Positions 19,404 to 28,651 of a stretch of 64,000 bases of DNA are shown piece after piece. Source of the stretch: Wenzhouxiangella sediminis (GTDB taxonomy: Bacteria; Pseudomonadota; Gammaproteobacteria; Xanthomonadales; Wenzhouxiangellaceae); the NCBI RefSeq assembly GCF_003410055.1, contig NZ_QUZK01000012.1, positions 62,001 to 126,000 on the forward strand. The letters run 5' to 3'. Position 1 is the stretch's first letter, and the number at the start of each line of letters is the position of its first letter. The notes below the pieces were generated by a model. It ran no database searches. It saw only the letters and a list, made by a program, of their open reading frames with translations, and had not been told where the DNA came from. The position numbers were made by a program, and so were the translations under genes.

Positions 19404-22400
19404 ATGTCCGAGCGCTTCTCCGTATTCAACCCGCCCCGCGACGGCGAAGGCCGCGTCGACTGGCCCCTGCTCGAGGGGCTGCCGCTGGCGCTGGCCATCT
19501 CGTCCTACGCCGGCCGCAAGGGCGGCCCGGTGCTGGTCGCCGTGCCCGACGGCTACGCCGCCCGGCACCTGAGGGACGACATCAACCAGCTCGGCACGGT
19601 CGACGCGGAGCTGTTTTCGGACTGGGAGATCCTGCCCTATGATCTCTATTCGCCCCACCCCGACCTGATCTCGCGGCGACTGGACCTGCTCTCGCGCTTG
19701 CCGGGCATGGATGCGGGTGTCGTGATCGCGCCGATCACGGCCCTGATGCAGCGCCTGCCGCCGGTGGCCTGGGTGCAGGGCCAGAGCCTGAACCTGGCCG
19801 TGGGCGAGCGCATCGACAGCGAGTCTTTCCGGGCCCGACTGCACGCCGCCGGCTACCAGGTGACCGAGCAGGTCTGGCAGCCCGGCCAGTTCGCGATCCG
19901 CGGCGCGGTGATGGACCTGTGGCCGATGGGCCGCCCGGACCCCTACCGGCTCGAACTGTTCGACGACGAGATCGAGTCGATCCGGACCTTCGACGCCGAG
20001 AGCCAGCGCTCCACCGGCAAGCTCGAGCGCATCGACATGCTGCCGGCGCGCGAGTACCCGTTTGACGAAGACAGCCGCCAGGCTTTTCGGCGCGCCTTTC
20101 GCAACCGCTTCGATGTGGACCTCAGGCGCGCCCTGCCCTACCAGGAAGTCGGCGAGGGCCATCACAGCCAGGGCCTGGAGCAGTACCTGCCGCTGTTCTT
20201 CGAGGCCACCTCGAGCCTGACCGATTACCTGCCGAGTCCGCACCGGCTGCTCCTGCTGCCCGGCGTCGAGGACGCGGCCCGGGACTACTGGCACGAGGTC
20301 GAGCACCGCCGCGAGCAGCGCGGCGGCGACATCGAGCGGCCCGTGCTCGATCCCGGGGAGCTGTTCGTGCCGGCCGCGGACATGATCCGGACGATGGAGG
20401 ACGACGCCGCCGTCAAGGTCACCCGGCGCAAACCGGCCGCCGAGGTCGTCGCGCCCGCCCCGACGCTGGACCTCGACGAGAAGGCCGAGGACACGGCCCG
20501 CAAACTGCGCGGAATGGATGATCGGGTCATGATTGCCGCCGACACGGCCGGCCGACGCGAGTTGATTCGCGACGCGCTCCGGGCCGGGGGGCTTCGCCCG
20601 AAACTGCTCGATTCCTGGTCGGCCTTTCTCTCGGGCGACGACCCGCTGGCGGTCGTCGTCATGCCGGTATCGGGTGGCTGCCGCCTGGGCGACCGCGGCA
20701 TCACCGTCCTGACCGAAAGCGAACTCTTCCCGGGCCACACGCGCACGGTGCGGCGCGAGCGGCGGACCGGCCAGGATCCCGAGTCGATGATCAAGAGCCT
20801 GGCCGACCTCCAGCCCGGCGCGCTGGTCGTCCACCTGGAACACGGCATCGGCCGCTACCTGGGCCTGGAGGTGCTCGACGCCGGCGACACCACGGCCGAG
20901 TACCTCTGCCTGGAATACGCCGGCGGCGACAAGCTCTACGTGCCGGTCACCGATCTGCATCTGGTCAGCCGCTACACCGGCGCCGACCCCGACAGCATCG
21001 ACCTGCACAAGCTCAGCTCGGATCGCTGGGCGCGCACCCGGCGCAAGGCCGCCGAGAAGGTGCGCGACGCCGCCGCCGAACTGCTCAACCTGCAGGCACG
21101 CCGAGCGGCCCGGCAGGGCCAGAGCTACGAGCTCGAACGCGGCCTCTACGCCCGCTTCGCGGCCGGCTTCGAGTACGAGGAAACCGAGGACCAGCAGGAC
21201 GCCATCGACGCAGTGCTCGCCGACCTGGCCTCGACCGAGCCGATGGACCGCGTCGTCTGCGGCGACGTCGGCTTCGGCAAGACCGAGGTCGCCCTGCGCG
21301 CGGCCTTCGTGGTGGCCAACTCCGGCCGGCAGGTCGCCATGCTTGCACCGACCACCCTGCTGGCCGAGCAGCACTACCGCAATTTCGCCGACCGCTTCGC
21401 CGACTGGCCGGTCAAGGTCCGCCTGCTCTCGCGCACCGGTGCGGCCGCCGGCAAGACGCTCGAAGGCCTGCGTGACGGAACGGTCGACATCGTCATCGGC
21501 ACCCACCGGCTCCTGCAGAAGGACATCAAGTTCAAGGAACTCGGCCTGGTCATCATCGACGAGGAACAGCGCTTCGGCGTGCGCCAGAAGGAACGCCTCA
21601 AGGCCCTGCGTGCCGAAGTCGACCTGCTCACGCTCACGGCCACGCCGATCCCGCGCACGCTCAACATGTCCATGGCGGGCCTGCGCGAACTGTCGATCAT
21701 CGCCACCCCGCCGGCCAAGCGCCTGGCGGTTCGCACCTTCGTATCCGAATGGGATTCGGCGGCGATTCGCGATGCCGTCTCGCGCGAGTTCCAGCGCGGC
21801 GGTCAAGTGTATTTCCTGCACAACGAAGTGCGCACCATGGCGCGCCAGGTCGCCGAGCTGGAGGAGATGTTCCCCAACGCGCGCATCGGCATGGCCCACG
21901 GGCAGATGCCGCCGGGCGAGATGGAGAAGACCATGCGCGACTTCTACTCGCGCCGCATCAACCTGCTGGTGTGCTCGACCATCATCGAAAACGGCATCGA
22001 CGTACCCACGGCCAACACCATCATCATCAACCGCGCCGACAAGTTCGGCCTGGCCCAGTTGCACCAGCTTCGCGGGCGCGTCGGCCGCTCGCACCACCTG
22101 GCCTACGCCTACCTGATCACGCCGCCCTGGAAAGTGATGACCCGTGACGCCAAGAAACGCCTCGAGGCCATCCAGACGCTGGAAGAACTGGGTGCGGGCT
22201 TCACCCTGGCCAGCCACGACCTCGAGATCCGCGGCGCCGGCGAACTGCTCGGCGAGGATCAGTCGGGCCAGATCGAGGCGATCGGCTTCGCGCTCTACTC
22301 CGACCTGCTCAACCGCGCCGTGGAGGCGCTGAAGAACGGCGAGGAACCCGATCTCGACGAGCCGATGTCGATCACCAGCGAGGTCGACCTGCACATCACG

Positions 22401-22826
22401 GCCATGATCCCGGAAGGCTACCTGCCCGACGTGCACCAGCGCCTGGTGCTCTACAAGCGCATCAGCCAGGCCGACACCGACAGGAAACTCAACGACCTCC
22501 AGGTCGAGATGATCGACCGCTTCGGCCTGCTGCCGCAGGAGGTCAAGAACCTCTTCGCCACGGCCGAGCTGAGACTGCGGGCCAAGAAGCTCGGCATGAA
22601 GCGCCTCGAGGTCGGCCCGGCCGGCGGCCGGGTGGAGTTCCAGGCCAAGCCGGACATCAACATGGGCGAGCTGCTCAAGATGATCCAGAAGGAATCGCAC
22701 ACCTTCGAACTGCCCGCCAACGACCGGCTGCGCATCAAGGGCGAATTCGAGGAGATCGAAGACCGCTTCCACCTGGCCGAGGAACTCCTCGAACGCCTGG
22801 CACCGGAGGAACGTCAGGCGGCTTAA
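19404..22826 (+). CDS. mfd: Transcription-repair coupling factor Mfd
   Basis: A DNA translocase that removes stalled RNA polymerase and recruits UvrA. 1140 residues, normal length. The UvrB-like N-terminal module (about 1-340), the RNA-polymerase interaction domain (about 470-540, with VVHLEHGIGRYLG), a superfamily 2 helicase core with Walker A GDVGFGKTE, the DEEQ box in IIDEEQRFG and the motif III TATPIPRTLNM, the TRG region (HQLRGRVGRS) and the C-terminal TRCF domain are all present. The upstream -10-like TAAAAT near 19369 may be its promoter. A 1142-codon open frame on the opposite strand is a GC-rich shadow. Confidence 0.97.
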   Translation: MSERFSVFNPPRDGEGRVDWPLLEGLPLALAISSYAGRKGGPVLVAVPDGYAARHLRDDINQLGTVDAELFSDWEILPYDLYSPHPDLISRRLDLLSRLPGMDAGVVIAPITALMQRLPPVAWVQGQSLNLAVGERIDSESFRARLHAAGYQVTEQVWQPGQFAIRGAVMDLWPMGRPDPYRLELFDDEIESIRTFDAESQRSTGKLERIDMLPAREYPFDEDSRQAFRRAFRNRFDVDLRRALPYQEVGEGHHSQGLEQYLPLFFEATSSLTDYLPSPHRLLLLPGVEDAARDYWHEVEHRREQRGGDIERPVLDPGELFVPAADMIRTMEDDAAVKVTRRKPAAEVVAPAPTLDLDEKAEDTARKLRGMDDRVMIAADTAGRRELIRDALRAGGLRPKLLDSWSAFLSGDDPLAVVVMPVSGGCRLGDRGITVLTESELFPGHTRTVRRERRTGQDPESMIKSLADLQPGALVVHLEHGIGRYLGLEVLDAGDTTAEYLCLEYAGGDKLYVPVTDLHLVSRYTGADPDSIDLHKLSSDRWARTRRKAAEKVRDAAAELLNLQARRAARQGQSYELERGLYARFAAGFEYEETEDQQDAIDAVLADLASTEPMDRVVCGDVGFGKTEVALRAAFVVANSGRQVAMLAPTTLLAEQHYRNFADRFADWPVKVRLLSRTGAAAGKTLEGLRDGTVDIVIGTHRLLQKDIKFKELGLVIIDEEQRFGVRQKERLKALRAEVDLLTLTATPIPRTLNMSMAGLRELSIIATPPAKRLAVRTFVSEWDSAAIRDAVSREFQRGGQVYFLHNEVRTMARQVAELEEMFPNARIGMAHGQMPPGEMEKTMRDFYSRRINLLVCSTIIENGIDVPTANTIIINRADKFGLAQLHQLRGRVGRSHHLAYAYLITPPWKVMTRDAKKRLEAIQTLEELGAGFTLASHDLEIRGAGELLGEDQSGQIEAIGFALYSDLLNRAVEALKNGEEPDLDEPMSITSEVDLHITAMIPEGYLPDVHQRLVLYKRISQADTDRKLNDLQVEMIDRFGLLPQEVKNLFATAELRLRAKKLGMKRLEVGPAGGRVEFQAKPDINMGELLKMIQKESHTFELPANDRLRIKGEFEEIEDRFHLAEELLERLAPEERQAA

Positions 22827-22839
22827 AGGTCAAAAGCGT

Positions 22840-22928
22840 AAAACCCTGGAACCACGGAAGACACGGAAAGCACGGGAAAACAAGTAAAGAATCTTTTCCT
22901 TCCGTGTCTTCCGTGGTTACAAGGTTTT
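22840..22928. repeat. Palindromic dispersed repeat, copy A (CCACGGAAG type)
   Basis: The 29-nt arms (22840-22868 and 22900-22928) are inverted repeats with two mismatches, built on the core AACCACGGAAGACACGGAA, with a 31-nt AT-richer loop. The same element recurs in reverse orientation at 51258-51349. Here it sits between the stops of the convergent mfd and FAD-linked dehydrogenase genes, 13 bp after mfd and 5 bp from the other stop, and could act as a bidirectional terminator. Confidence 0.9.
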
Positions 22929-22933
22929 GACTG

Positions 22934-24292
22934 TCAGAAAACCTTCCCGGGATTGAAGATGCCTTCGGGGTCGAAGGCGGCCTTGATCTGGCGCATGAGT
23001 TCGATCTCGGCCTTCGAGCGGGTGTAGTGCAGGTCCTCGCGCTTGAGCAGGCCCACGCCGTGTTCGGCCGAGACGCTGCCTTCGAACTGGCGCACCAGCT
23101 CGAACACGCGCGGGCTGAGCTCGCGGCCAGCGGCGTGGAAGTTCCCGATCGACCAGTCCTCGGGCCTGAGCACGTTCATGTGCAGGTTGCCGTCGCCGAT
23201 GTGGCCGAACCACACGACTTCGAACTCCGGATAGTGCTCGGAAACCAGGCGGTCGAGCGCATCGAGGAATTCGGGTACGCGCGAGACGCGCACCGACAGG
23301 TCGTTCTTGTAGGGCGTCATCGGGCTGATCGATTCGCTGATCGCCTCGCGCCAGCGCCACAGTTCCTTCGCCTGGGTGAGCGACTGGCTGATCGTGCCGT
23401 CGGCCAGGTGGCCGGCCTCCGCCAGGCGCTCGAACAGTTCCAGTGCGCGTTCCTGGCTGGCCTGTCCCGGATCGTCGAACTCCACCACGGCGTAGTACGG
23501 GCACTCGCCATCCAGCGGGAAGTCCTCGCCGGTGGCGCCGGCGACGTACTCGATCGAACGCCGGTCGAAGAACTCGAAGGCCGACAGGGTCAGCCCGGCG
23601 CGCAGCTCGGTGAAGACCGGCATGATCGACGACAGGCCGGCGAACCCGATGAGCAGCACGGACTGTTCCGGCGGCGGCCGGGTCAGCGCCATGGTGGCTT
23701 CGGTGATGATGCCGAGCACGCCTTCGGAGCCGATCATCAGGTGCCTGAGGTCCAGGCCGGTGTTGTTCTTGACCAGGCCGCGATTGAGTTCCAGCACCTC
23801 GCCGGTGCCGGTGACCACGGTCAGGCCCTGCACCCAGTCGCGCGTCATGCCGTAGCGCAGTACCCGGATGCCGCCGGCGTTGGTGGCGATCGAGCCGCCG
23901 AGCTGGCTGGAGGCCGCCGCTGCCCAATCCACGGGGTAGTAAAGTCCGGCTTCGGTCGCCCGGCGCTGCAGCTCGCCGACCGGCAGGCCGGCCTGGGCGC
24001 GCAGGCCGGGCTCAGTCGTATCGAGTTCGACAAGCTCGCGCATCTTCTCGAGGGAGACCACGACCTCGCCGCTGCTCGCCACCGCGCCCCCGGACAGACC
24101 GGTTCGCCCGCCGCTGGGGACCAACTTCAGGCCGTCGCGGCGAGCCAGGCGCACCAAGTCCACGACCTCTTCGGTGCTGCGCGGAAACACGACCGCCTCC
24201 GGGCGCGCCGGCCAGAAGCGCGTCCAGTCCCGGCCATAGTGCGCCAGGGACTCGTCGTCGGTCAGCGATTCGATCGGATCAAAGCGACTCAT
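22934..24292 (-). CDS. FAD-binding oxidoreductase, probable D-2-hydroxyglutarate dehydrogenase
   Basis: 452 residues of the GlcD/D-lactate dehydrogenase family. The N-terminal PCMH-type FAD domain has PSGGRTGLSGGAV, GGSIATNAGG and MIGSEGVLG; the C-terminal FAD-oxidase domain has WFGHIGDGNLHMNV and SAEHGVGLLKR. It is divergent from serA with only 49 bp between the starts. SerA of this type can reduce 2-oxoglutarate to D-2-hydroxyglutarate while making 3-phosphohydroxypyruvate, and in Pseudomonas a D2HGDH recycles it. That pairing makes D2HGDH the best guess; D-lactate or glycolate remain possible substrates. Confidence 0.85.
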   Translation of the reverse strand: MSRFDPIESLTDDESLAHYGRDWTRFWPARPEAVVFPRSTEEVVDLVRLARRDGLKLVPSGGRTGLSGGAVASSGEVVVSLEKMRELVELDTTEPGLRAQAGLPVGELQRRATEAGLYYPVDWAAAASSQLGGSIATNAGGIRVLRYGMTRDWVQGLTVVTGTGEVLELNRGLVKNNTGLDLRHLMIGSEGVLGIITEATMALTRPPPEQSVLLIGFAGLSSIMPVFTELRAGLTLSAFEFFDRRSIEYVAGATGEDFPLDGECPYYAVVEFDDPGQASQERALELFERLAEAGHLADGTISQSLTQAKELWRWREAISESISPMTPYKNDLSVRVSRVPEFLDALDRLVSEHYPEFEVVWFGHIGDGNLHMNVLRPEDWSIGNFHAAGRELSPRVFELVRQFEGSVSAEHGVGLLKREDLHYTRSKAEIELMRQIKAAFDPEGIFNPGKVF

Positions 24293-24341
24293 GACGTTAT
24301 TATCACCCTTTCAGAACGCAGACACCCGGACGATCGCCCGA

Positions 24342-25574
24342 ATGGCCGCCAAGCACTCCCTACCCAAGGACAAGATCAACTTCCTGCTGCTCGAGGGCGT
24401 GCACGACCGCGCCGTCGAGAGCGTGCGGAGATCGGGCTACGAAAGCCTGCGGGTCGAATCCACAGCGCTCGAGCCCGGGGCCCTCAAGGAGGCCCTCGCC
24501 GGCGTGCACTTCCTCGGCATCCGTTCACGCAGCCACATCACCGAAGAGATACTCGACGCGGCAGACAAGCTGACCGCCATCGGCTGTTTCTGCATCGGCA
24601 CGGACCAGGTCGACCTCGACGCCGCCCGCAAGCGCGGCATCCCGGTCTTCAACGCGCCGTACGCCAACACCCGCTCGGTGGCCGAACTGGTGCTCGCCGA
24701 GATCATCATGCTGATGCGCGGCATTCCCGAAAAGAACATGGCCGCCCACCGCGGCGAATGGCTCAAGACCGCCGCGGGCTCTCACGAAGTGCGCGGCAAG
24801 ACCCTGGGCATCGTCGGTTTCGGCCATATCGGCTCGCAGCTCGGCATCCTGGCCGAAGGGATGGGAATGAACGTGATCTTTCACGACATCGTCGACAAGC
24901 TGCCGCTGGGCAATGCCCGGCCGGCCTCGAGCCTGACCGAGGTGCTGCAGCAGGCCGATATCGTCAGCCTGCACGTGCCCGATACCGACCAGACCCGCGG
25001 CATGATCGGCAAGCGCGAGCTGGCTGCCATGCAGACCGGAAGCCGCCTGATCAACGCCTCGCGCGGCAAGGTGGTCGACATTCCCGCCCTCGCGGAGGCG
25101 CTGAAATCGCATCACCTCGCCGGTGCCGCCATCGACGTGTTTCCATCGGAGCCCTCCGGGCCGGACGAAACCTTCGTCAGCGAACTGCGCGGGATGGATA
25201 ACGTTCTGCTGACGCCGCATATCGGCGGTTCCACGCGCGAGGCCCAGGAAAACATCGCGCTCGACGTGGCCGGCAAACTGGTTCGATACTCCGACAACGG
25301 CTCGACCATGGGCGCGGTCAATTTCCCGGAAGTCGCCCTGCCCGACCACGCCACCGCGCGGCGCATCCTGCACATCCACCGCAACGAGCCGGGTGTGCTG
25401 CAGGCGGTCAACTCGGTCTTCTCGGAGGCCGGCGTCAACATCGTGGCCCAGTACCTGCAGACCATGCCCGACGTCGGCTATGTCGTGATGGACGCCGAAA
25501 CCGGGGACGCCACGCGCATCATCCGCGGCCTGGAAGCCATTCCGGCCACGATCCGGACCCGCTATCTCTACTGA
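24342..25574 (+). CDS. serA: D-3-phosphoglycerate dehydrogenase
   Basis: First enzyme of serine synthesis. The 410 residues equal the length of E. coli SerA, and the N-terminus after the ATG at 24342 (MAAKHSLPKDKINFLL) aligns with it; the ATG at 24291 adds 17 unrelated residues and overlaps the divergent gene. The NAD domain has GIVGFGHIGSQ. The catalytic Arg, Glu and His are visible as NASRGKVVD, FPSEPSG and TPHIGGST. The C-terminal ACT domain (about 338-410, HRNEPGVLQAVNSVF) suggests serine feedback control. Confidence 0.97.
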   Translation: MAAKHSLPKDKINFLLLEGVHDRAVESVRRSGYESLRVESTALEPGALKEALAGVHFLGIRSRSHITEEILDAADKLTAIGCFCIGTDQVDLDAARKRGIPVFNAPYANTRSVAELVLAEIIMLMRGIPEKNMAAHRGEWLKTAAGSHEVRGKTLGIVGFGHIGSQLGILAEGMGMNVIFHDIVDKLPLGNARPASSLTEVLQQADIVSLHVPDTDQTRGMIGKRELAAMQTGSRLINASRGKVVDIPALAEALKSHHLAGAAIDVFPSEPSGPDETFVSELRGMDNVLLTPHIGGSTREAQENIALDVAGKLVRYSDNGSTMGAVNFPEVALPDHATARRILHIHRNEPGVLQAVNSVFSEAGVNIVAQYLQTMPDVGYVVMDAETGDATRIIRGLEAIPATIRTRYLY

Positions 25575-25603
25575 TCAACCCTGCCAGGCATAGGGAGTCG
25601 CCC

Positions 25604-25882
25604 ATGAGCACCATCGACATCCAGCACAACGAGGAACGGCAACGCTTCGAAGCCTTGGTCGACAACCAGCTCTGCGTGCTCGAGTACGTGCGCGACGGCA
25701 ACACAGTCAGCATGAATCACGTGCGCGTGCCTGAAGCCGTCGGCGGCCGGGGCATTGCCGGTGAAATCACCCGCTACGCGCTGGACTGGGCCCGGGACAA
25801 GGGCTTGCGGGTGGTTGCCAATTGTCCGTATGTGGCCAGGTGGATCGAACGGCACCCGGAATATGAGCAGCTGCTAACTTAA
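25604..25882 (+). CDS. Small GNAT-type N-acetyltransferase (YjdJ-like)
   Basis: A 92-residue single domain of the minimal acetyltransferase family. The acetyl-CoA loop is readable as VPEAVGGRGIAGEI (the RGxG/A motif) at about residues 42-55, followed by the NCPYVARWIERHPEY segment found in these proteins. The substrate is unknown. It lies 29 bp after serA with a good AGGGAG site and may be cotranscribed with it. Confidence 0.88.
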   Translation: MSTIDIQHNEERQRFEALVDNQLCVLEYVRDGNTVSMNHVRVPEAVGGRGIAGEITRYALDWARDKGLRVVANCPYVARWIERHPEYEQLLT

Positions 25883-25942
25883 ATGGCGGATTAAAAAGCG
25901 GTTTTTCCTTGTAGCCTCACCCGCCTAGGCCATAGAATGCAA

Positions 25943-25956
25943 TTGATGGATATCAA
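25943..25956. promoter_or_regulatory. FNR/DNR-type box upstream of norC
   Basis: TTGAT-GGAT-ATCAA is a perfect match to the FNR/DNR/NnrR consensus. It lies 35 bp before the norC start codon. If it were centred at -41.5 as in a class II promoter, transcription would start at about 25991, inside the translation start region, so the spacing is unusually tight. The motif is certain; the regulator and promoter geometry are not. Confidence 0.75.
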
Positions 25957-25991
25957 ACATCACTTTCATTCATTGGCTTGAGGAGGGTCCG

Positions 25992-26447
25992 ATGATCGAG
26001 GGTCTCAGCCGGAACGCCGCCCGGAACATCTTTCTGGGCGGTTCAATCATCTTCTTCATCATCTTCGTCGGACTGACGGCACACAGCCACTACTACATCG
26101 TCACCGAATCGACCGATCACGAAGGACTGACCGAGTCGGTCAAGCTCGGCAAGCACGTGTGGGAAAGGGAATCGTGCATCAACTGCCACAGCCTGCTCGG
26201 CGAAGGCGCCTATTTCGCGCCCGAACTGGGCAACGTCTGGCTCCGCTACGGTGGCGCCGAGGATCCGGAGGCGGCCCGGCAGGGCATCAAGTCCTGGATC
26301 TCCCTGCAACCGCTGGGCGTCCCCGGTCGACGTCAGATGCCTTCCTACAAGCATCTGACCGAAGAGGAGCTGGACGCACTGGTCGATTTTTTCCGCTGGA
26401 CCAGCGAGATCGACACGCAGGACTGGCCGCCGACGATTTCGGGATAA
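25992..26447 (+). CDS. norC: Nitric oxide reductase subunit C (cytochrome c)
   Basis: Membrane-anchored monoheme cytochrome c that passes electrons to NorB. 151 residues: a single N-terminal TM anchor (about 13-32), the heme site CINCH at about residue 62, the conserved GEGAYFAPELGNV stretch and the axial Met in RRQMPSYKHL. GAGGAGGG precedes the start. It is first in the norCBQD operon, directly behind the FNR-type box. Confidence 0.96.
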   Translation: MIEGLSRNAARNIFLGGSIIFFIIFVGLTAHSHYYIVTESTDHEGLTESVKLGKHVWERESCINCHSLLGEGAYFAPELGNVWLRYGGAEDPEAARQGIKSWISLQPLGVPGRRQMPSYKHLTEEELDALVDFFRWTSEIDTQDWPPTISG

Positions 26448-26460
26448 GAGGGAGAGCTGA

Positions 26461-27816
26461 ATGAAGTACCAGACGCAGAAAGTCGCCTATCCGTTTTTCA
26501 TTGCCGCCCTGCTGCTGTTCGCCGGCCAGGTGCTCTTCGGCCTGCTGGCCGGGGCGGTCTACGTGTGGCCCGAATTCATGGCCGAGGCCATGCCGTTCCA
26601 CATCATGCGCATGAGCCATACCAACCTGCTCGTGGTTTGGCTGCTGATCGGGTTCTTCGGCGCCACTTACTACCTGCTGCCCGAAGAAGCCGAAACCGAG
26701 CTCCACAGCCCGATGATCGCCTACATCCAGCTGGGTATCTTCGTGTTCGCCGGGGCCGCGGCCCTGGTCGGCTACCAGTTCGGCATTCACGAAGGCCGTG
26801 AATTCCTCGAGCAGCCCCTGTGGGTCAAGATCCTGTTGACCATCTCGTTCCTGATGTTCCTCTACAACGGCAGCCGAACGCTGCTGGCGGGCCGCCGGAC
26901 GGCGATATCCATGATCCTCATGGCGGGTCTCTGGCTGGCTGCCATCTTCTGGCTGTTCTCCTTCTACAACCCGTCCAACCTGTCCCTGGACAAGATGTAC
27001 TGGTGGTACGTCATCCATCTCTGGGTGGAGGGCGTGTGGGGCCTCATCATGGCCTCCCTGCTGGCCTACCTGCTGGTCAAGATGTCCGGCGTCGACCGCG
27101 AAATCATCGAGAAGTGGCTGTACGTGATCGTCGGCCTGGTGCTGTTCGCCGGCCTGCTCGGCACCGGCCACCACTACTACTGGATCGGCACGCCGGGCTA
27201 CTGGCAACCGTTGGGCAACATCTTCGGCGCGCTCGAGGTGCTGCCGCTGTTCTCGATGGTGGTTTTCACGTTCTACATGTTCTGGCAGGGCAGCCGCAAC
27301 CACCCCAACAAGGCGGCGATTCTGTGGACGCTCGGCTGTGCGGTCATGGCCTTCTTCGGCGCCGGCGTGTGGGGGCTGATGCACAACATGTCCTGGGTCA
27401 ACTACTACAGCCATGGCACCCAGGTCACCGCCGCCCATGGCCACCTCGCCTTCTACGGCGCCTACGTGATGCTCAACCTGGCGGTCATCAGCTACGCCAT
27501 GCCGCAACTGCGCGGCAAGCTGCCCTACAACCAGATCCGCAACATGTGGAGCTTCTGGATGATGACGGGGGGCATGGCCTTCATGACCTTCACGCTGACC
27601 TTCGCCGGCGTGGTCCAGACCCACCTGCAGCGCGTCATGGGCGAGAACTACATGACCACGCAGGACCAGATCTGGGTGTTCTACGCCATGCGCTTCGGCG
27701 CCGGCATCATCGTGGTCATCGGGGCGCTGGTCTTCCTGTGGGCCACCCTGGGCAAGCCGCGCGAACAGACCCCGAAGGGCGCCGCACACGTGGCCGCCGG
27801 CAGCGCCGATGGGTGA
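26461..27816 (+). CDS. norB: Nitric oxide reductase subunit B
   Basis: Catalytic subunit of cytochrome c-dependent NO reductase (2 NO to N2O) in the heme-copper oxidase superfamily. 451 residues with about 12 TM helices. Metal ligands are visible: HIMRMSH early, WVEGVWGL with the conserved Glu, GTGHHYYWIG for the FeB histidines, and GTQVTAAHGHLAFYGAY for the heme ligands. It starts 13 bp after norC and overlaps norQ by 8 bp. Confidence 0.97.
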   Translation: MKYQTQKVAYPFFIAALLLFAGQVLFGLLAGAVYVWPEFMAEAMPFHIMRMSHTNLLVVWLLIGFFGATYYLLPEEAETELHSPMIAYIQLGIFVFAGAAALVGYQFGIHEGREFLEQPLWVKILLTISFLMFLYNGSRTLLAGRRTAISMILMAGLWLAAIFWLFSFYNPSNLSLDKMYWWYVIHLWVEGVWGLIMASLLAYLLVKMSGVDREIIEKWLYVIVGLVLFAGLLGTGHHYYWIGTPGYWQPLGNIFGALEVLPLFSMVVFTFYMFWQGSRNHPNKAAILWTLGCAVMAFFGAGVWGLMHNMSWVNYYSHGTQVTAAHGHLAFYGAYVMLNLAVISYAMPQLRGKLPYNQIRNMWSFWMMTGGMAFMTFTLTFAGVVQTHLQRVMGENYMTTQDQIWVFYAMRFGAGIIVVIGALVFLWATLGKPREQTPKGAAHVAAGSADG

Positions 27817-28615
27817 TCCCGAGCCAGGCGCCGAATCCTCGGCACAGCTGCCCTGGTACCGCGAGACAGCCGGCGAGTGCGCTTTCTTCGAGGCGGCCTG
27901 GCAACAGGGCCTGCCTCTGCTGCTGAAAGGCCCGACCGGCTGCGGCAAGACCCGCTTCGTCGCGCACATGGCCGCCCGCCTGGGGCGGCCGCTGTTCACG
28001 GTTGCCTGTCACGACGACCTCACCGCCGCCGACCTGACGGGCCGCTACCTGCTCTCGGGCGGCGACACGCAGTGGGTTGACGGCCCCCTCACCCGCGCGG
28101 TGCGCGAGGGCGGCATCTGCTACCTCGACGAGGTGGTCGAGGCGCGCAAGGACGTCACCGTGGTGCTGCATCCGCTGACCGACGACCGGCGCGTCCTGCC
28201 GCTGGAGCGAACCGGAGAAATCCTGCAGGCGCCGCCGGAGTTCATGCTGGTGGTCTCCTACAACCCCGGCTATCAGCACGTACTCAAGTCGCTCAAGCCC
28301 AGCACGCGTCAGCGCTTTGCCGCGTTGAGCTTCGATTTCCCGCCGCCGGAGGTGGAGACCGAAATCGTGGCCGCCGAAAGCGGCCTGTCGAAGGACCTGT
28401 GCGCCGGCCTGATCAACCTCGCCCGCCGCATCCGGGAACTCAAGGGCAAGGATCTCGAAGAAGGGGTGTCGACCCGCCTGCTCGTGTACTGCGCCAGCCT
28501 GGTCGCCGGCGGGATGGCCATGGAAACCGCCGCCCGGGCGACGTTGATCCAGCCGCTCAGCGACGACGGGGACGTGATCGCCGCCCTCGAGGAACTGCTG
28601 TCGCACAGCTTCTGA
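27809..28615 (+). CDS. norQ: NorQ, MoxR-type AAA+ ATPase for NO reductase maturation
   Basis: 268 residues with Walker A GPTGCGKT, Walker B GGICYLDEVVEA, sensor region VVSYNPGYQ and Arg finger PSTRQRF. With NorD it inserts the non-heme iron (FeB) of NorB. The overlap with norB and the following norD gene fix the identity. Confidence 0.95.
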   Translation: MGDPEPGAESSAQLPWYRETAGECAFFEAAWQQGLPLLLKGPTGCGKTRFVAHMAARLGRPLFTVACHDDLTAADLTGRYLLSGGDTQWVDGPLTRAVREGGICYLDEVVEARKDVTVVLHPLTDDRRVLPLERTGEILQAPPEFMLVVSYNPGYQHVLKSLKPSTRQRFAALSFDFPPPEVETEIVAAESGLSKDLCAGLINLARRIRELKGKDLEEGVSTRLLVYCASLVAGGMAMETAARATLIQPLSDDGDVIAALEELLSHSF

Positions 28616-28651
28616 GGAAGCTCTGATCACATGCACGGAGCTTGAGCCCCG

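Noticed and set aside
19344-22772. Open frame of 1142 codons antisense to mfd
   Set aside because: It mirrors mfd codons, has no family-like motifs and shows the low-complexity look of GC-rich shadow frames.
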